Shown: positions 10,440 to 20,528 of the stretch, in pieces
Position numbering within the stretch: position 1 is the stretch's first letter
Layout of the letters: each line of letters begins with the position of its first letter
Source of the DNA: Psychromonas sp. CNPT3
Lineage (GTDB): Bacteria > Pseudomonadota > Gammaproteobacteria > Enterobacterales > Psychromonadaceae
DNA: 64,000 nucleotides
Direction: 5' to 3'
Assembly: GCF_000153405.2 (NCBI RefSeq)
Contig: NC_020802.1
Location: 515,883-579,882 of the forward strand
Notes under the pieces: generated by a model
Seen by the model: only the letters and a program-made list of their open reading frames with translations
The model's database searches: none
What the model was told of the DNA's origin: nothing
Made by a program: the position numbers and the translations under genes

Positions 10440-11657
10440 GTGGATTTTATAAAAACTAAAAGCATTGCCGTTCAGTTAAAAATGACCATAAGTTTCTTTT
10501 TACTGTTAGGTTTTTTATCTATTTCTATTTTTGTTGCTAAGTATTCATCTGAAGTGGCATTAAACAGATCTGTATTAGCGGAGCAAGCGAGAATACAGGT
10601 ATTGGCTAAAACGGTATCAAGCCAGTTTTATATTTATGTGGATAAAATAAAGTCGTTAGAAGGGGCTTTTGAATTTAGTTATTTAAAAGGTCTGTCGTTC
10701 ACTAATAAAAAAGTCCGTATGGGCGAATATGATGTGTTTGACTTGCAAATAAACGGGATTTCTTTATTACATGATTTTAGTGTTAGCGATCAATTTCAAC
10801 GAGACACTGGGATCCAGTCGACGTTATTTGTACGCTCCGGTAAGGATTTTTTAAGGATAAGTACTACCTTAGTCAAAGAAAATGGAGAACGTGCCATTGG
10901 CACATTATTGAACCATGACAATATTGCTTATCAAAGTTTACTCGATGGTAAAGAGTCGTATGCAAAGCAGACTTTGTTTAACCATAATTATTTAATATAT
11001 TACAAACCTGTTTTTTATCAAGGAGAAGTGCGCGCCGTGATCGCATTATTTGTCTCTCTTGATAAAGCCTCTTTAGCCATTTTTGATAACCTCGATCATA
11101 TTTTATGGGGTAAAACAGGCACCAGTTTTGTTATCAGTAATTCAGGCACTAATTTTGGTGCTTATATTTATCACCCCTCATATACAAAAAAAGAAAATAT
11201 TCAAAACTATCTAGATATACACGGTGAGGCGCCCTTACTTAAAAGTTTTAAACAGGTACAAGCGCCTCTTTATTTTACTATTACGGAAAAAGGTAAAAAA
11301 GTGCAAAAGTATTTAGTGTATGCAGATGTACCGGGCTGGAATTGGCGTTTATTTGCCGGTGGCTCAGTACAAGAGCTCACTAAACAAAGTCGAGATTTAT
11401 TGCTTTCTATCGCATTAATATCTTTATTGTCGGCTTTGGTGACCTTATTTATACTCAATATTTATATCGAACGTATCACCCAACAGTTAACTAAGATAAG
11501 TAAGTATATGGTGCAACTCGGACGTGGAGAGACGCGAATGACTGTTGAGAAAACACCTTTGCAATCAAAAAATGAGATGCATCAACTTATAAAAGGGGTC
11601 TCTGTTGTAGCTCTGCAGTTAAATGAGTTAGTCGGTAAGATGCGAGGCGATAAATAA
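10440..11657 (+). CDS. Membrane sensor with Cache-type domain and HAMP-like region, lacking an output domain
   Basis: The 405-residue product looks like the front half of a methyl-accepting chemotaxis protein. A short cytoplasmic N-terminus is followed by a membrane segment (about residues 16-32) and a large periplasmic region (about 33-315) resembling double-Cache sensors (LFVRSGKDFLRISTT, TLVKENGERAIGT, YYKPVFYQGEVRAVIALFV, YADVPGWNWRLFAGG). A second membrane segment (about 322-343) and a HAMP-like stretch (ERITQQLTKISKYMVQLGRGE to about 400) complete it. It ends at MRGDK, where a receptor would continue into its kinase-control hairpin. No further in-frame signalling sequence follows: a long palindrome overlaps the stop and ispB comes next on the other strand. 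The GTG start has GAGG four bases upstream. It could be a decayed receptor or a stand-alone sensor; the ligand is unknown. Confidence 0.75.
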   Translation: MDFIKTKSIAVQLKMTISFFLLLGFLSISIFVAKYSSEVALNRSVLAEQARIQVLAKTVSSQFYIYVDKIKSLEGAFEFSYLKGLSFTNKKVRMGEYDVFDLQINGISLLHDFSVSDQFQRDTGIQSTLFVRSGKDFLRISTTLVKENGERAIGTLLNHDNIAYQSLLDGKESYAKQTLFNHNYLIYYKPVFYQGEVRAVIALFVSLDKASLAIFDNLDHILWGKTGTSFVISNSGTNFGAYIYHPSYTKKENIQNYLDIHGEAPLLKSFKQVQAPLYFTITEKGKKVQKYLVYADVPGWNWRLFAGGSVQELTKQSRDLLLSIALISLLSALVTLFILNIYIERITQQLTKISKYMVQLGRGETRMTVEKTPLQSKNEMHQLIKGVSVVALQLNELVGKMRGDK

Positions 11658-11688
11658 ACATAAAAACAAGGCGTTTTTATGTTTATTT
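11652..11688. terminator. Bidirectional terminator between the sensor gene and ispB
   Basis: A perfect 16-base inverted repeat (11652-11667 and 11673-11688) with a five-base loop AAGGC. The stem is almost entirely A and T, with A-rich left and T-rich right arms, and it contains the sensor gene's own stop codon. The position between convergent genes fits a two-way terminator. Confidence 0.8.
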
Positions 11689-11711
11689 AAATAATAATAG
11701 AGGATATGACG

Positions 11712-12689
11712 TTATGTTTTACGATTTGCAGCTAAATGCGCAAGACTAACCAATGCCTCTTTGTATTGGTTGTTAGGCAAGATAGCAATCGCTTCGATGG
11801 CTTTATCTGCTTCTTCTTGGGCACGCGCTTGTGCGTATTCAAGTGCATTTGTAGATGCCAATGTTTCCATTATAAGGTCGAAGTGTTGCATGCCATTGGC
11901 TTTTTCAATCGCATCTTTAATCAATGCCTTTTGTTTTTCGGTGCCGTTTTTCATGGCATAAATCAGGGGTAGAGTAGGTTTTCCTTCCGCTAGGTCGTCG
12001 CCACTGTTTTTTCCCATCTCTTGCGCGTTAGAGGTATAATCCATCACGTCATCGGTGAGCTGGAAAGCGGTGCCTAAGTATTTTCCGTAATTAAGTAAGG
12101 CCAATTCTATTTCGGGAGTCTGCTCTGCTAATACGCCGACAAGCTGCGTTGCAGCTTCAAAGAGTTTGGCTGTTTTATAATAGATAATATCCATGTACAG
12201 TTTTTCACTGATATTGGCATCATTACAGTTCATTAATTGAAGAACTTCACCTTCGGCAATAATGTTTGTGGCGCGGGATAAAACATCCATCACTTTTAAA
12301 TTTTGTAATTCACTCATCATTTGGAAAGAGCGTGTATACAAAAAATCCCCTACGAGCACACTGGCGGCATTACCAAATAAGGCATTGGCCGTTTTTTTTC
12401 CACGTCGTAAATCGGATTCATCAACAACATCATCATGTAATAATGTTGCGGTATGCACAAATTCAATGATGGCTGCAAGTTTGGTTATTTTCTCGCTGTG
12501 CACGTTAAGTGCTTTTGCTGCCAATATGGTGATCAACGGGCGAATTCTTTTGCCTCCGCTATTGACGATATAAAATCCAAGTTGCTTAATAAGTGCGACA
12601 TCTGATGTTAATTGCTTACTTATCAATGCATTAACTTTAGCCATCTCTGTATTTGAGATTTGTTGGATGTGTTTTATATCCATAGACAT
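11712..12689 (-). CDS. ispB: Octaprenyl diphosphate synthase IspB
   Basis: Trans-prenyltransferase that elongates farnesyl diphosphate with isopentenyl diphosphate to make the ubiquinone/menaquinone side chain. The 325-residue length matches E. coli (323). The first aspartate-rich motif is LLHDDVVDESDLRRG (near residues 86-100), the second QLTDDVMDY (near 215), with GGKRIRPL near residue 47. A GGGAA ribosome site lies about 6 bases before the ATG; an alternative ATG two codons downstream cannot be excluded. The gene is divergent from rplU-rpmA, the E. coli arrangement. Confidence 0.96.
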   Translation of the reverse strand: MSMDIKHIQQISNTEMAKVNALISKQLTSDVALIKQLGFYIVNSGGKRIRPLITILAAKALNVHSEKITKLAAIIEFVHTATLLHDDVVDESDLRRGKKTANALFGNAASVLVGDFLYTRSFQMMSELQNLKVMDVLSRATNIIAEGEVLQLMNCNDANISEKLYMDIIYYKTAKLFEAATQLVGVLAEQTPEIELALLNYGKYLGTAFQLTDDVMDYTSNAQEMGKNSGDDLAEGKPTLPLIYAMKNGTEKQKALIKDAIEKANGMQHFDLIMETLASTNALEYAQARAQEEADKAIEAIAILPNNQYKEALVSLAHLAANRKT

Positions 12690-12909
12690 TAAAAATTCCC
12701 ATTTTCATACTATTAAAGATTGTTATTATTGCGTGTTATTTGCTTTTTCTCAACTACAGATGGAATATGTTTTAACAATATTAGATAGCGGTAGCCTTAG
12801 TGAACCCCTTATTTTTCATGTTTAATCAACATTAGCCCCCCCTTTTTTTTAAAAACTAACCCCTATTTTTTTATGTTTCATATAATTAGTATATTTTTCT
12901 TTAAATGCA

Positions 12910-12938
12910 TTGCCAAAGGCATGACTTTGCCGTAGAAT
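12910..12938 (+). promoter_or_regulatory. Likely sigma-70 promoter of rplU-rpmA
   Basis: TTGCCA at 12910-12915 and TAGAAT at 12933-12938 with a 17-base spacer, about 85 bases before the rplU start. It lies in the 333-base gap between ispB and rplU, which otherwise holds poly-C and poly-T runs near 12836-12870 and presumably the ispB promoter, but no gene. Confidence 0.6.
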
Positions 12939-13022
12939 CCGCCACCATTGAGATTAATAAGTGCGCTCTCGTAGCTGATTTAAAAAACAAATAGCACGAG
13001 ATGCCTGAACGGAGTAATAAAC

Positions 13023-13334
13023 ATGTACGCTGTTATCCAAAGTGGTGGCAAGCAACACCGTGTTGCTGTTGAACAAACTCTTCGTTTGGAAAAACTAGAT
13101 GTAGAAGCAGGAGCAATAGTTGAATTTGATAAAGTTCTTCTTATTGCAAGCGCTGAAGACATCAAAGTTGGTGTTCCATACGTTGAAGGAAGTAAAGTAA
13201 CTGCTGAAGTAGTTGCACACGGTCGTGGTAAAAAAGTTAAAATAGTTAAGTTCCGTCGTCGTAAGCATTCACGAACTCAAGCGGGTCACCGCCAATGGTT
13301 TACTGAAGTTAAAATTATTGCGATTAACGCTTAA
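13023..13334 (+). CDS. rplU: 50S ribosomal protein L21
   Basis: Large-subunit protein that binds 23S rRNA. The 103-residue product begins [14 protein letters not shown], the family signature, and carries the basic [16 protein letters not shown] segment near the C-terminus. GGAG lies about 8 bases before the ATG. It is separated from rpmA by only 16 bases and forms a two-gene ribosomal operon with it. Confidence 0.98.
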   Translation: MYAVIQSGGKQHRVAVEQTLRLEKLDVEAGAIVEFDKVLLIASAEDIKVGVPYVEGSKVTAEVVAHGRGKKVKIVKFRRRKHSRTQAGHRQWFTEVKIIAINA

Positions 13335-13350
13335 TTAGGAGTTATTAAAA

Positions 13351-13608
13351 ATGGCACATAAAAAAGCTGGTGGTAGTACTAATAACGGTCGCGATTCAGA
13401 AAGTAAACGCTTAGGTGTTAAACGTTTTGGTGGCGAATCAGTACTAGCTGGTAACATTCTTGTACGTCAACGTGGAACTAAATTCCATGCGGGTACAAAT
13501 GTTGGTCTTGGTAAAGATCACACACTATTCGCTAAAGCGACTGGTACTGTTAAATTCGAGAAGAAAGGCAAGCCTTTACGTTCATTCGTAAGTATTGTTG
13601 CTGAATAA
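13351..13608 (+). CDS. rpmA: 50S ribosomal protein L27
   Basis: L27 reaches the peptidyl-transferase centre. The 85-residue product starts [20 protein letters not shown], with [10 protein letters not shown] and [14 protein letters not shown] as expected. There is no N-terminal extension of the kind cleaved in Firmicutes. A TAGGAG ribosome site sits upstream, and a terminator follows at 13631. Confidence 0.98.
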   Translation: MAHKKAGGSTNNGRDSESKRLGVKRFGGESVLAGNILVRQRGTKFHAGTNVGLGKDHTLFAKATGTVKFEKKGKPLRSFVSIVAE

Positions 13609-13630
13609 GCTTCTTTCAACTTAGAATTAT

Positions 13631-13660
13631 AAAAGCCTCGCAGATGCGGGGTTTTTTTTT
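13631..13660 (+). terminator. Intrinsic terminator after rpmA
   Basis: A GCCTCGC / GCGGGG(T) stem with a short AGAT loop, followed by nine to ten T residues. It separates the ribosomal operon from obgE. Confidence 0.9.
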
Positions 13661-13812
13661 GTATTTATTTCTATCCGCAGATTAAAAGGTACGAAAGTAT
13701 TTTGTAAATAGAAATAAGTATAATAGAGTCATAGTAGGCTTATGCTACTTGTGATGTACAAGCATAAGCACAGATATTCGTTCAGACTGTATTAATAGCA
13801 GTGTGAACATAG

Positions 13813-14997
<1,185 letters not shown>

Positions 14998-15021
14998 TGT
15001 TATATATCATCATTGTGTTCT

Positions 15022-15067
15022 AAAAAAAACCTACGTTTGATAATATCAAAAGTAGGTTTTTTTTTAA
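15022..15067 (+). terminator. Intrinsic terminator after obgE
   Basis: AAAAACCTAC / GTAGGTTTTT arms around a loop of about 17 bases that itself has a small TTGATAATATCAA palindrome, followed by a T-run. It ends about 15 bases before the next start codon. Confidence 0.88.
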
Positions 15068-15082
15068 GAGAGGAATAAATCT

Positions 15083-16171
15083 GTGATTGAAGCAGCTGAG
15101 CTATATTTACAAAATTTATTGATTTCACTCAACATCGACAACTGGATCCTTAATGTTGTCTTAGTCTTTGTTATTGCATTCGTTTTATTGGTAACTTGGC
15201 GAAGCTTTGCGAAGAAAACAGAAAAGATCATTGCGCGAACCGTTAATAATTGGGATGACATTGCATGGTTTGCAATTTACCGACCGATGAATTGGCTGAT
15301 CATCTCTATGGGGATCTCCATGGGGTTGCGTATTCTGGCGGATAAACAACATATAAGTCTTGTTACATATTTCCCTACGATGCAGCAAATAGCGATTTTG
15401 TTTTTGATATTTTGGGCTTTTTGGCGTTTAGCTAAAAAAGCAGAAAGTACTTTTGTGGCACTTGAAGATAAAGATACGACGACCGTCGTGGCAATGGCCA
15501 AATTAGGTAAATTATCTATTTGGGTTATTTTTACCTTAGCTCTCATTCAAACCTTAGGGGTGAGTATTTCGGGTCTTCTTGCTTTTGGTGGTATGGGGGG
15601 GATTGTTGTGGGTATGGCGGGTAAAGATTTACTGTCTAACCTGTTTGGTGCCCTTATGATTTATCTTGATAAACCTTTTCGAGTGGGAGATTGGATCCGT
15701 AGCCCTGACAAAGCCATTGAAGGCACTGTAGAAGATATCGGTTGGCGAGTGACCCGAATTCGAACGTTTGATAAACGCCCGTTGTATGTGCCGAATAGTT
15801 TATTTACGCAAATAGTGGTTGAAAATCCATCGCGCATGAGTAACCGACGTATTAAAGAAACATTTGGACTACGTTATTGCGATATTGAAGCAATACCACA
15901 GATTATTAAAAGTGTCCGTGAAATGTTAGAAAAACACCCAGAAATCGATGATCGACAAACGATCATTGTAAATTTTGATTTCTTTAATCAAAGCTCTTTG
16001 GACTTCTTCATTTATACGTTCACTAAAACAACTAACTGGGTGCGTTTTCACGAAATAAAGCAAGATGTATTATTAAAAGTCGCCGATATTGTTGCGCAAA
16101 ATGACGCTGAATTTGCAGTGCCAGTACGCCAATTGCACTTTGATATGCCATCCGGAGCCCCTTTGAGCTAA
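15083..16171 (+). CDS. Mechanosensitive ion channel of the MscS family (YnaI-like)
   Basis: Likely a small- or intermediate-conductance channel that opens under membrane tension on osmotic downshock. The 362 residues have four or five hydrophobic segments (about 23-41, 65-86, 100-120, 140-160), then the pore helix region LAFGGMGGIVVGMAGKDLL. The MscS beta domain follows (RVGDWIRSPDKAIEGTVEDIGWR, RPLYVPNSLF), then a cytoplasmic alpha/beta domain. The sequence resembles E. coli YnaI more than MscS itself, including the VENPSRMSNRRI stretch. The start is a GTG with GAGAGGA about 8-9 bases upstream. A shared terminator separates it from convergent barA. Confidence 0.9.
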   Translation: MIEAAELYLQNLLISLNIDNWILNVVLVFVIAFVLLVTWRSFAKKTEKIIARTVNNWDDIAWFAIYRPMNWLIISMGISMGLRILADKQHISLVTYFPTMQQIAILFLIFWAFWRLAKKAESTFVALEDKDTTTVVAMAKLGKLSIWVIFTLALIQTLGVSISGLLAFGGMGGIVVGMAGKDLLSNLFGALMIYLDKPFRVGDWIRSPDKAIEGTVEDIGWRVTRIRTFDKRPLYVPNSLFTQIVVENPSRMSNRRIKETFGLRYCDIEAIPQIIKSVREMLEKHPEIDDRQTIIVNFDFFNQSSLDFFIYTFTKTTNWVRFHEIKQDVLLKVADIVAQNDAEFAVPVRQLHFDMPSGAPLS

Positions 16172-16185
16172 TACCCTTTTTATAG

Positions 16186-16220
16186 AAAGCCCCCTTATTT
16201 AATAAAATAAGGGGGCTTTT
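16186..16220. terminator. Bidirectional terminator between mscS-type gene and barA
   Basis: A near-perfect inverted repeat, AAAGCCCCCTTATTT followed by AAATAAGGGGGCTTT with a short AATA-type loop. Its A-rich outer left arm and T-run on the right suit both convergent genes. Confidence 0.93.
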
Positions 16221-16227
16221 AGCTATT

Positions 16228-18987
16228 TTATAATAGATCCTTCGGGATAGCCTGTTTAATGTTTTCAAGTTCATCTAATAATTCAAGGAGTTCAGGGCTA
16301 AGCTGCTCTGCGTTTTGATTTTTTTTCATGCCTTTTTCAAGCTCTTTAATAATATTAATAAGCCTTGGTACGCCACTGTAACTGCAACCTCCATGAAATT
16401 TATGTAAGATTTGAGCAAACGTCTCAGCTTTAATTTTAGTGTACATAAAATCTTCTGTATATTTGTGCATACTTGGAAATTCATCTAAAAATAACGCTAA
16501 CATTTCTTTGGCGAGATCTTCTTTTCCTGCTGATTGTTTTAATGCTAAGGCCCAATCAAAGGATACATTTAGTTGTTTTTCTTGAGGAGAAAGAGAGAAT
16601 GCTTTTGGCTTATTCGGCATCTCAACGTTATGCCAGCGTTGAATTATTTGTTGTAACGCTATTTCATCAATTGGTTTGGCTAAGCAATCATCCATCCCTT
16701 GTTTTAAAAATTGTTCTTTTTCTCCCGGATAGGCATGCGCCGTCACCGCAATAATAGGCGTTTTGCTATTAATACTTTGTTGTTTAATCTGGTAACAGGC
16801 ATTGATGCCGTCTAAGCGAGGCATTTGTATGTCCATAAAGATAAGATCAAATTTATTGTTTTTAGCAAGTTCGACCGCTTCAATCCCATTAACACAGGTT
16901 ACAATATGTGTTGCTATATCATTTAGCATGGCCGATATAAGTTTTAAATTAGCGGGGTTATCATCGACAGCAAGCACTGACATCTGCGTTTTTATTATCT
17001 TTTGAGGATGATTTAAGTGTCGTAATCTTGGTATTTCAGGTCTATTTTCAAGCAAGGCATTGGCAAAGTTTTTATGACTGATGGGCTTGCATAAACAATG
17101 ATTAATGGCGCTGGCTTTTAAGCGTTCATAGAGCCTGATATTGTTGCTATTTATCAGTACGATAACATTTTTAGTGTAATTTTGAGCTTGGCTTATATGG
17201 GTTAAAAGAGCCGGAATATCTGCACTGTGACTGTGCCCAATAACAATACTATCATAATTTTTATGCAACGATTTTTGCCATTGTTTTTCGGTGTGTGCGA
17301 TACAGGGTTTGGTTTTCCATTGTGCCAGTAATTGCATACAAGCATGCGCGGAAGGAATGTTTTTTTCAAAGACTAAAATATCACAGCCTTGTAATCGCTC
17401 GGTGGGTAATATACTTAAGAGTTCATGGCTATTTTTTTCAAATTTAATATTAAACCAAAAAGTAGAGCCTTGATCTTCAACCGAGTAAAAATGGATTTCG
17501 CCTTGCATTTTTTGGATCAATTTTTGAGTGATCACTAAACCAAGTCCGGTGCCACCATACTGGCGTGTAATACTGCTATCAGCTTGGCCAAAAGCGCAGA
17601 ATAGCTGAGCTTGTTGCTGTTTCGAAATACCAATGCCAGTATCAGAAATACTTATTTTTAATGTTATTAAACCTTTTTTATCCGCAACTTGTTGGATTTT
17701 AACTTCAATATCACCTTGTTGTGTAAATTTAATGGCATTGCCAATAAGGTTGGTTAAAATTTGTTGTAAACGCATAGCGTCCCCTAATACCGACTGGGTA
17801 ACGTTAGCGTCAATTAAAACGCTGAGCTCTAGCCCTTTTTCGTGTGCACTAGGCGCTAATAAATACATGGTTTCATCGATGCAATCACGCAAATCAAAAG
17901 GAATATGTTCAAGCATAAGCTTGCCAGCTTCAATTTTAGAAAAGTCTAAAATGTCATTAATAATATGAAGTAAGTTAGCAGCTGATCGCTCAATGGTTTC
18001 TAAATAATCAACTTGGCTACTGGTCATTTTAGTTTTCAATAATTGCCGTGCAAATCCTATCACCCCATTTAAAGGGGTGCGCAGTTCATGGCTCATATTG
18101 GCCAGAAATTCGGATTTAACTTTAGCCGCTTGTTGTGCTTTTTTACGGATCAGATCAAGCTCGATATTTTGAACTTCCATTTGATCTAATGTTTCTCTTA
18201 ATTCACTGGTTGCTAAATCAATGCTTTCTTGCATCTCTTGATGATGCTTAGACATTGCCATCGCCATTTCGTTTATACCGTGCTGTAACGAATAGATTTC
18301 TCCTGAGTAATCGCCTTCTACACGAGAATTAAGTCGCCCTAGACTGATTTTCTCTACTACATTTACCATCTTGCATATTGGGGCCGTGATGCGTTGTGCT
18401 TGTTTGAATGCAAAGTAGAGGCTACAGAGGATCCCGAGAAAAACGATGCAAAAGGAAAATACAATATCCCGATACAATAGTAAGCTAACTTGTGAACGAT
18501 TTATCTCAAGGGCAACATAACCGAGTATTTTTCTGGGCGTTTCAAACGTCAGTTGATATTTTAAAAAATCACCTTCGTCGATAATGGGGGTGCGAACAAT
18601 GATATTTTCACCATAATACGAAACGGTTGTATATTCAGGGATCGCCACGCCATCAGGCAAACGTTGGATCTCAAAGTCGCGATGGAAATTACTGGTAACA
18701 AAAATTTTATTGTGAGCGTCAAAAATAGTTAAGCTTTTTATGATGCCACTATTTTTTCGGTGCGTAGCACCGGTGACTCTGCGCAATATCGTGCGCGTTT
18801 CATCTTGCATACCATATTCACTGGTAATGGCTAAAGGCTCGGTAATGTTGATAGCAAAATTAATTAAATAATCATTCGCTTGTTGAAAGCGATAGACAGT
18901 GAAAGAGGTAGCCAAAATCCCACCAATAAGTATGGTCGGTAAAATGGTGTAAAGGATAACTTGTGCGCGTAAACCGTATTTTGTCAT
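16228..18987 (-). CDS. barA: Hybrid sensor histidine kinase BarA
   Basis: Tripartite sensor kinase that in relatives feeds phosphate to UvrY/GacA and so controls the Csr system. The 919 residues match E. coli BarA (918) in length and layout. TM1 is at about 10-31, followed by a periplasmic sensor, TM2 at about 173-195, and HAMP with coiled coil. The DHp helix has the phospho-acceptor in SHELRTPLNG (near 300), and the catalytic domain has NLIGNAIKFT, DTGIGI and GGTGLGL. A degenerate receiver region is followed by a full receiver (VDDNPAN, FMDIQMPRLDG) and a C-terminal Hpt domain with the histidine in LHKFHGGCSYSG. It is divergent from rlmD-relA as in E. coli. No uvrY gene is in the window. Confidence 0.95.
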   Translation of the reverse strand: MTKYGLRAQVILYTILPTILIGGILATSFTVYRFQQANDYLINFAINITEPLAITSEYGMQDETRTILRRVTGATHRKNSGIIKSLTIFDAHNKIFVTSNFHRDFEIQRLPDGVAIPEYTTVSYYGENIIVRTPIIDEGDFLKYQLTFETPRKILGYVALEINRSQVSLLLYRDIVFSFCIVFLGILCSLYFAFKQAQRITAPICKMVNVVEKISLGRLNSRVEGDYSGEIYSLQHGINEMAMAMSKHHQEMQESIDLATSELRETLDQMEVQNIELDLIRKKAQQAAKVKSEFLANMSHELRTPLNGVIGFARQLLKTKMTSSQVDYLETIERSAANLLHIINDILDFSKIEAGKLMLEHIPFDLRDCIDETMYLLAPSAHEKGLELSVLIDANVTQSVLGDAMRLQQILTNLIGNAIKFTQQGDIEVKIQQVADKKGLITLKISISDTGIGISKQQQAQLFCAFGQADSSITRQYGGTGLGLVITQKLIQKMQGEIHFYSVEDQGSTFWFNIKFEKNSHELLSILPTERLQGCDILVFEKNIPSAHACMQLLAQWKTKPCIAHTEKQWQKSLHKNYDSIVIGHSHSADIPALLTHISQAQNYTKNVIVLINSNNIRLYERLKASAINHCLCKPISHKNFANALLENRPEIPRLRHLNHPQKIIKTQMSVLAVDDNPANLKLISAMLNDIATHIVTCVNGIEAVELAKNNKFDLIFMDIQMPRLDGINACYQIKQQSINSKTPIIAVTAHAYPGEKEQFLKQGMDDCLAKPIDEIALQQIIQRWHNVEMPNKPKAFSLSPQEKQLNVSFDWALALKQSAGKEDLAKEMLALFLDEFPSMHKYTEDFMYTKIKAETFAQILHKFHGGCSYSGVPRLINIIKELEKGMKKNQNAEQLSPELLELLDELENIKQAIPKDLL

Positions 18988-19078
18988 AGGTAATATATCT
19001 AACTTTTAATCTGTGTTTGTGTGACAATAGCATTGTTAAAGCTATGATGGCATAGCTTGTCTTACCTGTGAATAACTT

Positions 19079-20416
19079 ATGGCTCAGTTCTTTAAAGCAA
19101 CACCCAAAAATAGTACAAAAAATCGTATATTAAAAAATATAAAAATAGAAAAATTAGATCATCAAGGCAGAGGAATGGCTTCGATTAAAGGAAAACCTAT
19201 TTTTATTGACGGTGCTTTATTAGATGAGTGTGTCGATGTACAAATAATGGAAGATAAAAAACGTTATTTAAAGGGTACCATAAAAAAAATAAATCAAAGC
19301 AGTCGCGATCGTATTGATGCGCATTGTATGCATTACAATGATTGTGGCGGGTGCCAGTTACAGCATGTTGAGCAAAGCGCGCAGATAGTCATTAAAGAGG
19401 CGGGTCTTAAAAGTTTATTTCAGCGTTTTGCTAAATTAAATAATATTAGCTTAGCGCCTTCTGTTTATAGCTCCCCATGGGGATATCGTCGCACCGCGAG
19501 ATTTGGCTTACAGTTTGATAGAAAACGTAAAGAGCTCAATATGGGATTTCGTTTAGCGCAGACAAATCAACTTATTAAGCAAAAAATATGTCCGGTTTTA
19601 TTACCGCAACTTGAAATTTTAATTGAGCCTTTACACTCTTTACTCAATAGTTTAGATATTAAAGAGCATTTAGGGCACGTCGAGTTATTAAATAGTGAAC
19701 AAGGCGCCATTGTTTTATTACGACATTTAAAAGCGCTGACTAAAAAAGATACTTTACGTATAGAAGAATTTTCAAACCAGCAGCAGTTAAACTTTTTTTC
19801 TCAACCTCAAAGTAATGAATTTAAGTTATTGGTTGGCGTTAATAAATTGACGTATTCGTTGCCTCTTTGGAATTGTTGTTTTGAATTTTCAGTGACTGAC
19901 TTTTTACAGGTGAATGCACAGGTTAATCAAAAGATGGTGAAGCAAGCCATACAGTGGTTAGCGCTTGATGAGAATGATACGGTATTAGATCTCTTTTGTG
20001 GATTAGGAAATTTTACGTTACCGATAGCGCGCCAAGTGAAAAAGGTGGTCGGTGTTGAAGGTGTGCAACAAATGGTGGAGAGAGCAAGCCATAATGCACA
20101 ATTGAATAACGTGAATAATAGCGAGTTTTACCAAGCAGATTTAAGCAGTAACGATATTTACAAGCAACAATGGGCACAACAAAAGTTTACTAAAGTATTG
20201 TTAGATCCTGCACGTGCGGGGGCTTTTAATTGTATGGAATTTATTGCTTCCTTAGAAGTCTCGCATATAGTGTATATAGCGTGTGATGCGGTGACACTGG
20301 CAAGAGATAGCTATTTATTACTTGAAAAAGGTTATAAATTAGATAAATTAGGTTTATTAGATATGTTTCCTCAAACCAAGCATATGGAATCAATGGCGTT
20401 ATTTTTACGTTGTTAG
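19079..20416 (+). CDS. rlmD: 23S rRNA (uracil1939-C5)-methyltransferase RlmD
   Basis: SAM-dependent, iron-sulfur-containing enzyme that makes m5U1939 in 23S rRNA. The 445-residue product has an N-terminal TRAM-like domain. The cluster cysteines follow in CMHYNDCGGCQLQH (about 81-94), with a fourth in KQKICPV. The SAM site is DLFCGLGNFTLP, then DPARAGA, and the catalytic cysteine is in YIACD. The E. coli-like opening MAQF supports the ATG at 19079, although no good ribosome site is visible. The start lies about 90 bases from divergent barA. Confidence 0.96.
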   Translation: MAQFFKATPKNSTKNRILKNIKIEKLDHQGRGMASIKGKPIFIDGALLDECVDVQIMEDKKRYLKGTIKKINQSSRDRIDAHCMHYNDCGGCQLQHVEQSAQIVIKEAGLKSLFQRFAKLNNISLAPSVYSSPWGYRRTARFGLQFDRKRKELNMGFRLAQTNQLIKQKICPVLLPQLEILIEPLHSLLNSLDIKEHLGHVELLNSEQGAIVLLRHLKALTKKDTLRIEEFSNQQQLNFFSQPQSNEFKLLVGVNKLTYSLPLWNCCFEFSVTDFLQVNAQVNQKMVKQAIQWLALDENDTVLDLFCGLGNFTLPIARQVKKVVGVEGVQQMVERASHNAQLNNVNNSEFYQADLSSNDIYKQQWAQQKFTKVLLDPARAGAFNCMEFIASLEVSHIVYIACDAVTLARDSYLLLEKGYKLDKLGLLDMFPQTKHMESMALFLRC

Positions 20417-20528
20417 GCATTAAAGAGTTAAAGATAGGATCGCTGTTATTGTAATTAAGAAGAGTAAACATTTTTTGGCATCAATATCTTAGGGTATTTT
20501 GCATTGTAATCGAATTTTGGAGTTTTTA

